Part shown: positions 18,628 through 28,737 of the stretch, one piece after another | How the letters are laid out: each line of letters opens with the position of its first letter | Numbering within the stretch: position 1 is the stretch's first letter | Assembly: GCA_038124025.1 (NCBI GenBank) | Contig: JAYPBC010000011.1 | Coordinates: 1 to 64,000 of the forward strand | DNA from: UBA1275 sp038124025 | Lineage (GTDB): Bacteria > Bacteroidota > Rhodothermia > Balneolales > Balneolaceae | Direction: 5' to 3' | Length of the DNA stretch: 64,000 nucleotides | Notes under the pieces: model-generated | What the model was told of the DNA's origin: nothing | Databases searched by the model: none | The model's input: only the letters and a program-made list of their open reading frames with translations | Position numbers and translations under genes: made by a program

Positions 18628-19482
18628 TTATTTTTTGGGCATTAATACTTTTCTTTGCTCGGTCATCGCCTTCATTTTTACTACGTTATTGTAGGAAGTT
18701 GCGATGGTCCCAATGGGCGTATAACCATAATCAGGATGTCCATGATAGTCACTTCCACCCGTTTGAAGTAGGTTATATTTTTGGGCCCATTTTACATAGT
18801 AATTATGCTGCTGATACGAATGGCTGGGATGTATGCATTCAATCCCATCTATGCCTAGCATTCGAATTTCCTCGAGTTCTTGCAGAGTGAACAAGTTCGC
18901 AGGGTGGGCTAACACAACTGCTCCGCCTGCTCTGTGCACCATTGAAATTAGGGAGCTAGCATCTAAAAAATAGTCCTGCCTTGTTTCCTTATGGGCCGCC
19001 ACCAAGTATTTTTGGAAAGCCTCCATCGAATTGGCTACATAATTTTTTTCTACGAGTAGCCTGGCTAAATGGGGGCGTGCCAGCGTGGCGTGTTTAGAAA
19101 TTGCTTGAACCTCTTGAAAATCTATCTCAATATTATTGTTATTAAGCCATTCTATCATCCTTTTCATTCGGCGTCTACGTTGAATAGAACAGGCCGTTAG
19201 ATATTTCAATAATTCCTTATGCTCAGGGTCAAAATAATATCCTAGCAGGTGAATGTCTTTATCATTATAGGTGGCCGTAAATTCTGCACCTGAAATTAAC
19301 TCAATGGCTAATTGCTCTGATTTTAATAGCTCTATCCCATTTAAATAGCCTTTAATGGTGTCATGGTCAGTAATTGAAATAGCTTTCAACCCTTTAGATA
19401 CTGCCAAATTGATCACCTCGGAAGGACTTATTTTCCCATCAGAATAGGTGGTATGAATATGTAAATCGGCTTTTGCGGCCAT
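18628..19482 (-). CDS. PHP-domain phosphoesterase (RNase AM/YciV-like)
   Basis: A 284-residue metal-dependent phosphoesterase of the PHP family. The metal-binding motifs are in order: DLHIHTTYSDG (about 7-17), ITDHDT (about 37-42), GAEFTA, RPHLARLLV, LAHPAN, HPSH and the C-terminal GGSDYHG. The arrangement matches the YciV/TrpH group, which includes 3',5'-nucleotide phosphatases and 5'-3' exoribonucleases that mature rRNA 5' ends. It lies 3 bases after the CtpA-type protease stop and 9 bases before ribH. The exact substrate is not readable from sequence. Confidence 0.85.
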   Translation of the reverse strand: MAAKADLHIHTTYSDGKISPSEVINLAVSKGLKAISITDHDTIKGYLNGIELLKSEQLAIELISGAEFTATYNDKDIHLLGYYFDPEHKELLKYLTACSIQRRRRMKRMIEWLNNNNIEIDFQEVQAISKHATLARPHLARLLVEKNYVANSMEAFQKYLVAAHKETRQDYFLDASSLISMVHRAGGAVVLAHPANLFTLQELEEIRMLGIDGIECIHPSHSYQQHNYYVKWAQKYNLLQTGGSDYHGHPDYGYTPIGTIATSYNNVVKMKAMTEQRKVLMPKK

Positions 19483-19485
19483 ATA

Positions 19486-21219
19486 TTAATTCACTATGGA
19501 GTAATAATCTTCTGGCTCGGCAAGAAGTTCTAAACCCGATATCACTGCTGGATCATAGGCTAAACTTGCTCTTTTCCAGGCTTGGTTACCCTGATAGAAA
19601 CGGATTAACTCTAAGCCCAAAATTTGCTCAATTTCTGTCTGTTTTTCATCTAAGTTAGCCTTAGCTGCATTATAAATATGATCGTTAATTCGCTGTAAAG
19701 ATTCATAGGTTATACCATTAATCCCGTTGTTTCTTTGCAGACTATGACCTAAAGAATCTGTCAATGATAACATCTTATTCCATTTCTGCAACCGAGTGGG
19801 GTCAAATCCTTCCATAAACCGTTTGGTCAGCTTCCCAATAAGCTCATCATCTATTGTAACGGGTATGGGTAACTCTACTTGCTGTACAAAATCACTCACC
19901 AATCCCAAACGTAGCAGTTCTAACTGAAAGGGGCTGAGTAGTTCGGTGAGCTTCTGAAGATCAGGTTCAATACCCCTTCCCCCACGGACTACTCTACCAT
20001 TTTTGGTTTGGTATTCTGCCTCATCTCCTAGCTGAATGGACGTATTATTTGATCCATGGGTATATTCAAGACTCTGGATACTCCTACCAGAAGGGATAAA
20101 ATATCTAGATATAGTGTATTTCATAGAATTGTTATAGGGCAAAGGTTTGACTATTTGTACTAAGCCCTTACCAAAACTACGCTCCCCAATGACAACTCCT
20201 CTATCTAAATCCTGAACCACTCCTGATAAAATCTCACTCGCACTTGCACTACCTTGATCAATTAGAACAACCAACGGACCCGTATAACCAGGATTTTCGC
20301 GAGTAATGTATCGTGCGTTATATTCATCTAACCTTCCTAGAGTTTCAACCACGGTTATATCAGGATTTACCAAAAAATCTAACATTTGAACCGATTCTTG
20401 TAATAGTCCACCAGGATTCCCTCGTAAATCTAAAATAAGTCCATCTAGCTCCGATTCACCTATAATTATCTGTAATGCTTGCCTGAATTCGGCATTTACA
20501 CCTTGCCCAAATTCATTAATTTGGAGGTAGGCAATCCCCTGATTAGGCTTCATTACGGTGGAGTCCATGAATAATAATTCTTGGGATTCCGCATTCAACT
20601 CAATGATCGGCCGTCCTTCTAAATCAAGTAAAGCGGCATATCCTAAACTCTTTGGCTCAAATTTGGCGCGATACAGTTGCAGCTTATCAACAGTAGCGTT
20701 CTGAGTTTCTATCACAAGGCTAACCTTGGATCCAATCTCACCCATAAATAAGCTTTTTATTTCATCGGTCTCAAGAGTTTCAGTGGATAACCCGTCAACG
20801 GATTGAATAATATCACCAGTACGTATACCTGACCTTTGAGCTGGACTGCCATCAATTACACCTACAACAATTGCTTTATCTTCCTTCTTCTCGATTTGAA
20901 TTCCTATACCAGAAAAATTACTTCTACTTAAGATTTCTGCTTGCTCATTACTACTCACATCGAAATAATTGGTATAAGGATCGAGACTATTAAACATCGC
21001 ACTGAGTCCAACACCCATAAGTTCCAGTGGATCTACCTCGTCAGCATATTCAACCACAATAAAACTAAATGCCTCAGAGAAGATTTCCAGACTTTGTTTT
21101 ATTCGGAAAAAAAGATCTCTTGGCTGGTAGGCTACCGAAGAAATACCCAAAAGAAACAGAAGTGCAAAAAGTAGTGTTTTACGCCCATGACCTGGCTTTC
21201 TGATGGGGGATTTGCTCAT
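19486..21219 (-). CDS. C-terminal processing peptidase (S41, CtpA/Prc-like)
   Basis: Periplasmic serine protease that degrades or trims envelope proteins. It has an N-terminal membrane anchor or signal (about 14-31), an N-terminal helical region with SLDPYTNYFD, a PDZ domain (about 95-185, GIGIQIEKKE to SLVIET), and the S41 catalytic domain (about 228-360) with the dyad Ser326 in GSASASEIL and Lys351 in RSFGKGLVQ. A roughly 170-residue C-terminal domain follows. Two bases separate it from the lytic transglycosylase upstream, in keeping with the known control of cell-wall hydrolases by Prc-type proteases; a functional link here is inference. Confidence 0.92.
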   Translation of the reverse strand: MSKSPIRKPGHGRKTLLFALLFLLGISSVAYQPRDLFFRIKQSLEIFSEAFSFIVVEYADEVDPLELMGVGLSAMFNSLDPYTNYFDVSSNEQAEILSRSNFSGIGIQIEKKEDKAIVVGVIDGSPAQRSGIRTGDIIQSVDGLSTETLETDEIKSLFMGEIGSKVSLVIETQNATVDKLQLYRAKFEPKSLGYAALLDLEGRPIIELNAESQELLFMDSTVMKPNQGIAYLQINEFGQGVNAEFRQALQIIIGESELDGLILDLRGNPGGLLQESVQMLDFLVNPDITVVETLGRLDEYNARYITRENPGYTGPLVVLIDQGSASASEILSGVVQDLDRGVVIGERSFGKGLVQIVKPLPYNNSMKYTISRYFIPSGRSIQSLEYTHGSNNTSIQLGDEAEYQTKNGRVVRGGRGIEPDLQKLTELLSPFQLELLRLGLVSDFVQQVELPIPVTIDDELIGKLTKRFMEGFDPTRLQKWNKMLSLTDSLGHSLQRNNGINGITYESLQRINDHIYNAAKANLDEKQTEIEQILGLELIRFYQGNQAWKRASLAYDPAVISGLELLAEPEDYYSIVN

Positions 21220-21221
21220 TA

Positions 21222-23294
21222 TTATCGAACTTTTAGTACTTGACCGACATAAATTATTGAGCCTGCTATATCATTTAGCTCTCGTAACTGCGAGGTGGAT
21301 ATCCCAAAACTACGGGCGATGGCTATCAATGTATCATTACGCTTTACCACATAGGTAGAGGCATCTTCTTCTCCAAAGATATTCTCCCCCGCTTTTTGGC
21401 GACGTTCTAAATCTTGTTTCTCGTTAAAGCTTAAGCTGTTTATCGCTTTATAATGTTCTTCTTTATTGTTTGATACATACAAGGTCAAGTTTTGCCCTAC
21501 CCTAATAGTATTACCTATTCCGTTCCAGCTTCTTATTTGCCAAGCACGCACATCATGCCATTCGGCAATATGACCGATAGTATCACCCGTTTTTACCTTA
21601 TATAACAGCTTAACCGAGTTGGCTGGAATGGAACTATTCGATGAACTTGACCTAGTAGTCACCGTACCACTACGTTGATTGGTGGGACGATTAACGGACA
21701 ACTGATCAACCGATCCTGCTGGAAGTGGCACAGCTATTAGCTGACCAGGATAAATTACATTGGATAGATTATCATTACTTGCATATATACCACTAACGGT
21801 TGTTCCATATTTTCGAGCAATTAATCCAATGGATTCGCCGCTTTGCACAGTATGCATCGTAATACTTTGATTTTGATTCTCTCGAGGTAAACTATCATAA
21901 ATAGCCAATAAATCATCTGCCTTCCCAACCGGCACTTTTAAGGCATATTTGGTACCTGGAGGCGTTGCCCATCGCAAAAGTTCTGGATTATATCCCTTTA
22001 GCGTTTCTGTGGATACACCCATAGCTTCTGCCAATATTTCTAGTGACATAAGACCATCAACCTCAACGGTTTCATAAGAGTAAGGATCTTTTCCATAGTT
22101 GGTTTGAAACCCAAACTCCTCAGGACTCAAATTGATCATGGTGGTAGCAATAAAGCCCGGTACATAGCCTCTGGTTTCACGGGGCAAATAAGGATAGGCT
22201 GCCCAGTAATCTTTAACTCCCCCCGCACGATTTATCGCCCTATTCAAGCCACGTGGACTAATATTATAATTCGCCATGGCTAGATGCCAATCTCCCCAAA
22301 CATTGTATAAGTCCTTAAGATGCCGTGCTGCAGCTCTGGTCGCTTTTTCAGGATCTCTTCGTTCATCTACCCACCAATTAATTTCAATTCCATAAACCCG
22401 GGCGGTAGCTGCAATAAACTGCCACATTCCCACTGCTGAGGCCCAACTTCTGGCGGTAGGATTAAGCCCACTTTCAATAAATGCTAGATAAACTAATTCC
22501 TCCGGCATTCCTTCTTCTCGAAAGATTTCCAACATCATAGGTTTGTATACCTCCGCCCTCTCTCTCCACTTTTCCATCACATCTGGCCTTCTTAGCGTGT
22601 AATAAACCAAGTGTCGATTGACCTGTGCATTCTGCAAAAGAGGCACGGATGTTTTGAAGAGTTCGGTGTCTTTGGGAAAACTAAAATCCTCTGCCAAGGT
22701 ATTTTCATCTTCTAGAAAGTCTTCTTGAATGGCAAAGATTTCACCTTGTACCTGATCTTCCTCTTCCGTTATCCCATAAAAAGCTCGATACTCACCCACT
22801 ACTGCTCTTGAAAGTTGAGCAAAGCGTGTATTACTTCTAATTTCTGGATACTCATCTAACATATCCTGCGAAGCCGTCAACGATGCGTTAATTAGACGTT
22901 CTGCTTCTACGGGTTCATTGTTTACCTGTGCCTTTAAAGCCTGTACATGTGTCGAATATATATTGGCTATTCGAAGCATCATATCCCGTTCAAAACTGTC
23001 CAGCTGTAGCTCCATAGGTATCAATTCTGTTGTGTCACCAGCTGCAACATCTGTGGAGAACAAAGACCAAGCCTGCATGGGATTATGATAAGGGAGATAT
23101 TTGGTTTTTATCTCTTGGTATTCAACTGTTGGAGGTGCATCCTGAGCCAAAAGATTAGGTGAAACACCCAGCCATAGCATTGAAACCAGCATAGCCACGG
23201 AAAAAAAGAGTGTCTTAATTTTTAGCTTAGATGTAGAAAATGTCAACCTTGCATGCCTATCTGTTGAATGTGTACCCGCAGAATGTTGGTGCAT
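21222..23294 (-). CDS. mltD: Membrane-bound lytic murein transglycosylase D-like, three LysM
   Basis: Cleaves the glycan strand of peptidoglycan with formation of 1,6-anhydroMurNAc. There is an export signal (about 24-50), a helical N-terminal region, the SLT domain (about 255-400) with ELVYLAFIESGLNP (catalytic Glu about 274) and ASAVGMWQFIAATARVYGI (19 residues), then three LysM repeats binding peptidoglycan (about 480-525, 560-605 and 645-690). The longest frame begins at 23342, but its first 16 residues are hydrophobic and unrelated; I take the ATG at 23294. The gene lies between nadE and the S41 protease in one directon. Confidence 0.92.
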   Translation of the reverse strand: MHQHSAGTHSTDRHARLTFSTSKLKIKTLFFSVAMLVSMLWLGVSPNLLAQDAPPTVEYQEIKTKYLPYHNPMQAWSLFSTDVAAGDTTELIPMELQLDSFERDMMLRIANIYSTHVQALKAQVNNEPVEAERLINASLTASQDMLDEYPEIRSNTRFAQLSRAVVGEYRAFYGITEEEDQVQGEIFAIQEDFLEDENTLAEDFSFPKDTELFKTSVPLLQNAQVNRHLVYYTLRRPDVMEKWRERAEVYKPMMLEIFREEGMPEELVYLAFIESGLNPTARSWASAVGMWQFIAATARVYGIEINWWVDERRDPEKATRAAARHLKDLYNVWGDWHLAMANYNISPRGLNRAINRAGGVKDYWAAYPYLPRETRGYVPGFIATTMINLSPEEFGFQTNYGKDPYSYETVEVDGLMSLEILAEAMGVSTETLKGYNPELLRWATPPGTKYALKVPVGKADDLLAIYDSLPRENQNQSITMHTVQSGESIGLIARKYGTTVSGIYASNDNLSNVIYPGQLIAVPLPAGSVDQLSVNRPTNQRSGTVTTRSSSSNSSIPANSVKLLYKVKTGDTIGHIAEWHDVRAWQIRSWNGIGNTIRVGQNLTLYVSNNKEEHYKAINSLSFNEKQDLERRQKAGENIFGEEDASTYVVKRNDTLIAIARSFGISTSQLRELNDIAGSIIYVGQVLKVR

Positions 23295-23355
23295 AATGAG
23301 CAAATGATCAGATAATAGGGTAATAAATATACATACTTTCAATATACTAAAATTC

Positions 23356-25077
23356 TCAAAAAGGACGAGTCAACCTGAAGCGGGTCCACTGCTGTACTAA
23401 TGGTCGCCTACGCCCCACCCCAAAAGCTACATCCGAAACTTTTAATCCCGGAGCCGATTGATATCGCTTAAATTCACTCAAATCTACTTTTCTGAGAATA
23501 TCTTGCACTAATCCCACATCAAAACCCAATTGAACCAGGTCTGAGAGATCCTTTCCCTTCTCGATATACTCTTTAAGTATTGCGTCTAAGGTGGCATAAT
23601 CTGGTAAACTATCGGAATCTTTTTGATCGGGACGTAATTCAGCCGAGGGTGCTTTCGTCAGAATAGCTGATGGAATTACTTCTCTTTGGTAATAATATTC
23701 ATTCATCCATGCCGCAAGTGCATAGACTTCGGACTTATACAAATCCGAAATGACCCCTAGTGCACCATTCATATCCCCATATAATGTACAGTACCCAACA
23801 GCATATTCGGATTTATTGCCCGTGTTTAATACTACCGAACCAAATTTGTTAGCCCATGCCATTAAAATAGATCCTCTGATCCTACTTTGAATATTTTCCT
23901 CGGCAAGTCCAAATGCTGTGTCTTTAAAATAAGGCTCCATACTGCTGTTAAAGGCTTTAATCATTTGCTTAATGGGAACCTGATGGCATTCGATGCCTAG
24001 TGAGGATGCTAACTGTAATGAATCAGCTACACTACCCTGTGAGGAGTATTCAGACGGCATGGTTATACCAACAACCGCCTCTTTACCTAGTGCTTCCACC
24101 GCTAAGGCGGCAACTAGGGCCGAGTCTATACCTCCACTTAGGCCTAAACAAACCTTCCTAGGCAACCTACTTTTGTCCAAGTAATCGCGTATTCCTAGTC
24201 TTAGTGCTTCAAAAATAAAGGCCTCGTCCAATGCTTCCGATGTATCCTCGGTTCCGGACTCATGGGTTAGATTTTTGCTACGTTCAGCTTTAACCTGTTT
24301 CAATCGAAATCCATAACTACTTTTACTGCATTCTACATCAAAAAAATCTTCCCTGAAACGAGCGGCCCTTTTTATGTGATTCCCTGATGCATCTATGGCT
24401 AATGAATCCCCGTCGAAAATAAGTTCCGTTTGTGCCCCTACCTGATTTACATATAATAACGGAGATTGAAATTCTTTGCAGCGTCTGGCTAACATATCGG
24501 CACGCTCATTTATTTTCCCACGTGTGAATGGAGATGCCGATATATTAACCATGATCTCCGCTCCCTGTTGATGTAACTGCTCTAAAGGATTGACATGATA
24601 ACGCATATAGGAATTATCATTCTGCCAAATATCTTCACATACACTTACACCCCATTTGATCCCGAATAATTCAATGGGTTCCACCAACGTTGCTGGTTCG
24701 AAATACCTCACATCATCAAATACGTCATAATTAGGTAGAAGTGATTTGTGTTGTATGCCAATCAATTTACGATTTGAGACTACAAAGGCTGAATTATAAC
24801 ATGGCCTTCCCAATTGCTTATTCGGGCTAATAGTTCCAAATATCAATGCGATTTCAGAACATTGATCTATAATGGTTTCATTTGCTTTATAAATCGTATC
24901 TCTGAATTCGGGGAGATTTAATAAATCCATAGGTGAATATCCACAAACGGCTAATTCGGGCAAAATTAACAGCTCTACGCCTTGTTCCCGGGCACGCTCT
25001 ATTTGACTAAAAATACGACTCGTATTCCCTTGGATATCACCTACTGTGGGGTTTAGCTGGGCTAATCTAACACGCAT
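23356..25077 (-). CDS. nadE: Glutamine-dependent NAD+ synthetase
   Basis: Amidates nicotinate adenine dinucleotide to NAD+ using glutamine ammonia. The N-terminal nitrilase-like glutaminase domain (1-260) has the Glu41, Lys111 and Cys147 triad in LPELAVCGYSP, HKSLLPNYDVFDD and VSVCEDIWQ. The C-terminal synthetase domain (about 285-573) has the ATP-pyrophosphatase loop LGLSGGIDSALVAALA (SGGIDS 314-319) and NTGNKSEYAVGYCTLYGDM (19 residues). Length 573 residues. It is the first housekeeping gene downstream of the secreted nuclease (50-base gap), and mltD follows. Confidence 0.96.
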   Translation of the reverse strand: MRVRLAQLNPTVGDIQGNTSRIFSQIERAREQGVELLILPELAVCGYSPMDLLNLPEFRDTIYKANETIIDQCSEIALIFGTISPNKQLGRPCYNSAFVVSNRKLIGIQHKSLLPNYDVFDDVRYFEPATLVEPIELFGIKWGVSVCEDIWQNDNSYMRYHVNPLEQLHQQGAEIMVNISASPFTRGKINERADMLARRCKEFQSPLLYVNQVGAQTELIFDGDSLAIDASGNHIKRAARFREDFFDVECSKSSYGFRLKQVKAERSKNLTHESGTEDTSEALDEAFIFEALRLGIRDYLDKSRLPRKVCLGLSGGIDSALVAALAVEALGKEAVVGITMPSEYSSQGSVADSLQLASSLGIECHQVPIKQMIKAFNSSMEPYFKDTAFGLAEENIQSRIRGSILMAWANKFGSVVLNTGNKSEYAVGYCTLYGDMNGALGVISDLYKSEVYALAAWMNEYYYQREVIPSAILTKAPSAELRPDQKDSDSLPDYATLDAILKEYIEKGKDLSDLVQLGFDVGLVQDILRKVDLSEFKRYQSAPGLKVSDVAFGVGRRRPLVQQWTRFRLTRPF

Positions 25078-25127
25078 AAAATTTACATCATGAATTTTGG
25101 CAGGCTCGTTGCTTGACCCATGTAATC

Positions 25128-27737
25128 TTATTTAACCAATAACATGGATCTGCTTTGCACCTGATCGTTCACACGTAACGTATAAAAATACATCCCAGAA
25201 GCCCAATTGTCTGCTTCTACTTTATATTGATAACTTCCGGATGTTATATAACCGTAATTTATTTTGGTGAGTTCACGTCCCATAATATCAACTACCTGTA
25301 ATTCCACATTGGCAGGAGTTTGTATTTCAAACCCAATAGTCGTACTTGGATTAAATGGATTAGGATAATTAGGATATAAAATAAATCCCATCTCATGTTT
25401 ATCGAACTCAGAATCAATCTCAGTATTGGTTGGGGTTCCATATTGAAATCGCGTCCAAACAGGATAATGATCGGAGGTTTCACTGAGGTAGTTACCAATG
25501 TAGTTGGGATTTTCCACTCGCTGTGTTCCTTCTAACCACTCGTCTTCTAGCTCTGAACTTATTAGAATATGATCCAGCATAGAAAACCGGGAATAAGATG
25601 TATAGCCGTTTACTTCTAAACTCTTAGTCAGAATACTGTATTCGGAGTCATCATCAAAATTTTTATAAGGAGAGGCTAAATTGTTATAAGTAGATTGCAG
25701 TATTTCGTCATTAAAATCACCCAAAACCATCACATTAGCACTTCTTCGCTGATTATCCAAAAAGACCTTAAGCTGTCTAGACGCATTAATTCGTTGTGTA
25801 TAATCTGACTGTTCCCCAAATGCTTTGGCATGTATATTATATAGGTACATTTCTCTCGTTTCGCCGTTTATAGTGGCGTCAATAAACAGTTCAAAAGGGA
25901 ACCTCCCTGCAGCCCAGTCAGAATAATTCATTCCATTAGAAATTAATTGGTCTTGGTATACCTTAATGGTTTCATCCTTATAGATATACGCCGTACGCTG
26001 TGTTTGATCAAAGTTGGCCAGTACCCCGCTATAGCCTTCAAGATTGGTCACTAAGGTCTCGAAAAGATTCGCATTAGAAATTTCTTGTAACGCATATAAA
26101 TCCGCATCAATGGTTTCTATGAGGGTTTTAGCATTTTGCATTTGAAGGTTATCATCATCAGGGCCATTTGAAGCATCCCCAAACCACTCTACGTTCCAAG
26201 TGACTATATCTAATGTGTGATTTTTGGGTATGGTATCACTAGGAAAGCTAACGGCTTCTACACTTAAATCGGTAGTAAAACGAGGTAATATTTGATAAAT
26301 GCCAGCAAACTGCCCCACAACTCCAATCATTTGAATGGGTTCGCTAGGACTCATTGCACCTACTAGCTCACTATCATTGTCGACCCGCATTTCAGCCGTA
26401 GAGGTAGGATCTGCAATCGAATAATTGGTATTTCCTTGGAAGGCACCTTGATGCTCAATAACCGTGTTAGGAATTTGCACAAGCTGAGCTTCCAAACTGC
26501 CTGAATTTACTTGTGCTAATGTGACCATCTTAGGATCCGGAATCTTCGATTCCACATTCAAAATTTCATAATTAATTGAATTATCACTATCAGTAGCTGA
26601 AATTTGTAATAAAAAATCAGCATCCTCTCCTGCTATGGGTCGAAAAACATTGAGAGGGCCCTCAACCACAATGGAGTCGCCAATAGTAGCTGCCTCATGC
26701 AAGGGTTCATGATAAACAGCCAAACCGGCTGTCCCATCTTGTAAATAAAGCGGGCCTCCAAACTCATTAGCTACCGTAACACGCCCTGCTATTCGAACTC
26801 GGGTTCCTAAGCTCAATCTACGTGCGTTGGAAATGGGGAGGACATCATCAGCCCCAAATGCCTGCGCACTCAAAGGTATACTAAGGGTAACCTGATTAGG
26901 ATCGTTACTGCTTATGGTGAGTTCCCCAGAAAAACTTCCTACACTCTTCGGATTAAAATACACCAAAAACTCCGTGGTAGCTTTAAAAGCTAAGCTACTA
27001 TCCTGGAGTTCACCCACGGAAAAATCGGTGCCCGTTACACTGACCGATTCTACTTTTAGGGTGGGTGTGCCCAAATTTGTTAGCTGCAATTGAACAGATT
27101 TGTTACCTCCCTGCACTGTTGGCTCAAATGAAATACCATTTTCTGCTGAAAGAACAACCCCATTCGCGGTAGCCTGAATCGTTTGAGTCTCGCTAGCCTC
27201 TACAAAATCGGTTATAATTACATCATCCAGATTAATGCGTCCGTCACCTGATTGTATCCACCGGAAACGAATTGGTCCGGAAACCCCGACTTCAATCTCA
27301 AATAATTCTAATTCTGAACCCGGTGAAACAACTTCGCCAATCGAAGTCCATGATCCACCCTGATCAATTGAATACGCTAACTGTAGTGAATTCCCGGTAT
27401 TGGATCCATAATTTGCACTAACAAAACTCACCACATCTGCACCATCATTCTTATCAAATAACATAGTAACAGAGCCCGACTTACCGTTTCTCCGATCCAT
27501 TCGAACGCCTTGTGAACCGTTGAATTTATCGTTACCCAAACTACCTAGTAGTGCGTCATTAAAATACCAGGTACCAGAAGATAGCTCGACATTAGAACCC
27601 GCATAAGACGTTTTTTCACCGTCCTCGAAATCTTCAGTTAACTGCGCACGTAAAGGAGTTGCTGTCCATATAAAAAGCAGTGCAAAAATGAGAAAATGAA
27701 TCGCTGTTTCTGAGTGATAGTTTGAAGAGTTAGTCAT
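25128..27737 (-). CDS. Secreted endonuclease/exonuclease/phosphatase-family protein, T9SS cargo
   Basis: A large modular exported protein of 869 residues. A signal peptide (about 10-32, ending LRA) precedes a jelly-roll-like region (about 35-185), a choice-of-anchor D Ig-like repeat (about 190-295), an OB-fold region resembling DUF5689 (about 300-500), an endonuclease/exonuclease/phosphatase domain (about 505-770) with IVTWNVEWFGD, ALQEI, LGDFNDE and SDHYPVW (metal and catalytic residues present), and a type A type IX secretion sorting domain with NYPNPFNPSTTIGFEI, ending RSMLLVK. Likely released or surface-bound and able to hydrolyse phosphodiesters such as DNA; substrate unproven. The TTG at 27758 opens the frame, but the ATG at 27737 suits the signal peptide better. 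Confidence 0.85.
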   Translation of the reverse strand: MTNSSNYHSETAIHFLIFALLFIWTATPLRAQLTEDFEDGEKTSYAGSNVELSSGTWYFNDALLGSLGNDKFNGSQGVRMDRRNGKSGSVTMLFDKNDGADVVSFVSANYGSNTGNSLQLAYSIDQGGSWTSIGEVVSPGSELELFEIEVGVSGPIRFRWIQSGDGRINLDDVIITDFVEASETQTIQATANGVVLSAENGISFEPTVQGGNKSVQLQLTNLGTPTLKVESVSVTGTDFSVGELQDSSLAFKATTEFLVYFNPKSVGSFSGELTISSNDPNQVTLSIPLSAQAFGADDVLPISNARRLSLGTRVRIAGRVTVANEFGGPLYLQDGTAGLAVYHEPLHEAATIGDSIVVEGPLNVFRPIAGEDADFLLQISATDSDNSINYEILNVESKIPDPKMVTLAQVNSGSLEAQLVQIPNTVIEHQGAFQGNTNYSIADPTSTAEMRVDNDSELVGAMSPSEPIQMIGVVGQFAGIYQILPRFTTDLSVEAVSFPSDTIPKNHTLDIVTWNVEWFGDASNGPDDDNLQMQNAKTLIETIDADLYALQEISNANLFETLVTNLEGYSGVLANFDQTQRTAYIYKDETIKVYQDQLISNGMNYSDWAAGRFPFELFIDATINGETREMYLYNIHAKAFGEQSDYTQRINASRQLKVFLDNQRRSANVMVLGDFNDEILQSTYNNLASPYKNFDDDSEYSILTKSLEVNGYTSYSRFSMLDHILISSELEDEWLEGTQRVENPNYIGNYLSETSDHYPVWTRFQYGTPTNTEIDSEFDKHEMGFILYPNYPNPFNPSTTIGFEIQTPANVELQVVDIMGRELTKINYGYITSGSYQYKVEADNWASGMYFYTLRVNDQVQSRSMLLVK

Positions 27738-27805
27738 ATTATCCTTTGATTTATTCAAAGGTTAATATAGGTAGATCTTAATCGTCTTACACAACTGACT
27801 TACTA

Positions 27806-28705
27806 TCACCTAAGCCCATTTGGTAGCCCTTTACAGATTCTACTTACTGCATCATGGCTATGCAAGCTTTCAAGATGGGCACAACGAACAACAAAATCAC
27901 GTATAGAATTATAGCTATCTAATTCTTGATATAGTAGTCTTGCAGCATCTTCAACAAATTTTTGAAAAGCTCCATTTAATTCTGCAAAAGCTTGCTCATC
28001 TTCTCTCTTTACTATGACCTGTGTTTCCGTCTGAAGAGCTTCGCGACATATTTCAACTAAATCTTCTACGTAAAAGGTATCCTTTAAGGCTACAGTAACT
28101 TCTGCAACACTACGTTGGGAATGAGGAATAGCAGCAAGATTACGAACTTCTCGTGCATGTTCTGCGAGTTCGTAAGAACATGGGCAGGCACTACTGTATT
28201 CAAAATTTAAATGCATGAATTTATTGAAACGTCCATAGGAATCTAAATGACCTTCTAAGGACACATCGTAATATTGATATCCCTTTAATTCACTTCGTAA
28301 ACTATTTTTCAACATAGGAAAAGAGAAATCAAGTCGTAAAAAAGCTTCTTGTGCATTAAGATCTTTTTTATACGTCTTTAATATATTTTCAAGAGTGTCA
28401 AGAGTGAAAATGTCATCTTTAAAACGGTAAAAGGTTCGCATTATGCGGCCCATATTTATACCTTTTTTGTTTGCATCAAGACTGACATATCCATCTACTG
28501 AAACCTCAAGTAATTGAGTCTTACCATCTCTTTGCTTTACATTAAGAGGTAGTTTAAAATTTGATATCCCAACTTGCTGTATAGGTACATTTGCGCCATG
28601 TATCAAGGATGCAGGTCCATTTTGTAAGTCAGGAAGTGATTCTTTGTATTCTGGTGAAACAGTGAATGTGGGGTCGTAAAATCGTTTTAAACCTTGTGAT
28701 AACAT
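27806..28705 (-). CDS. folE2: GTP cyclohydrolase FolE2 (type IB)
   Basis: Converts GTP to 7,8-dihydroneopterin triphosphate, the entry to folate and biopterin pathways. The 299-residue protein matches FolE2 in length and has the conserved GISNFKLPL start of the T-fold, the EYSSACPCSYELAEHAREV segment (19 residues) with the catalytic Cys of the family, and the C-terminal HLESLHSHDAV. FolE2 enzymes work with metals other than zinc, and in some bacteria replace FolE under zinc limitation; no Zur-like site was recognised here. It lies 32 bases after the PTPS gene, so the two act in sequence on the same substrate. Confidence 0.94.
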   Translation of the reverse strand: MLSQGLKRFYDPTFTVSPEYKESLPDLQNGPASLIHGANVPIQQVGISNFKLPLNVKQRDGKTQLLEVSVDGYVSLDANKKGINMGRIMRTFYRFKDDIFTLDTLENILKTYKKDLNAQEAFLRLDFSFPMLKNSLRSELKGYQYYDVSLEGHLDSYGRFNKFMHLNFEYSSACPCSYELAEHAREVRNLAAIPHSQRSVAEVTVALKDTFYVEDLVEICREALQTETQVIVKREDEQAFAELNGAFQKFVEDAARLLYQELDSYNSIRDFVVRCAHLESLHSHDAVSRICKGLPNGLR

Positions 28706-28737
28706 ATTTTGATATTTAATTGATTTGCGTCTCTCGT

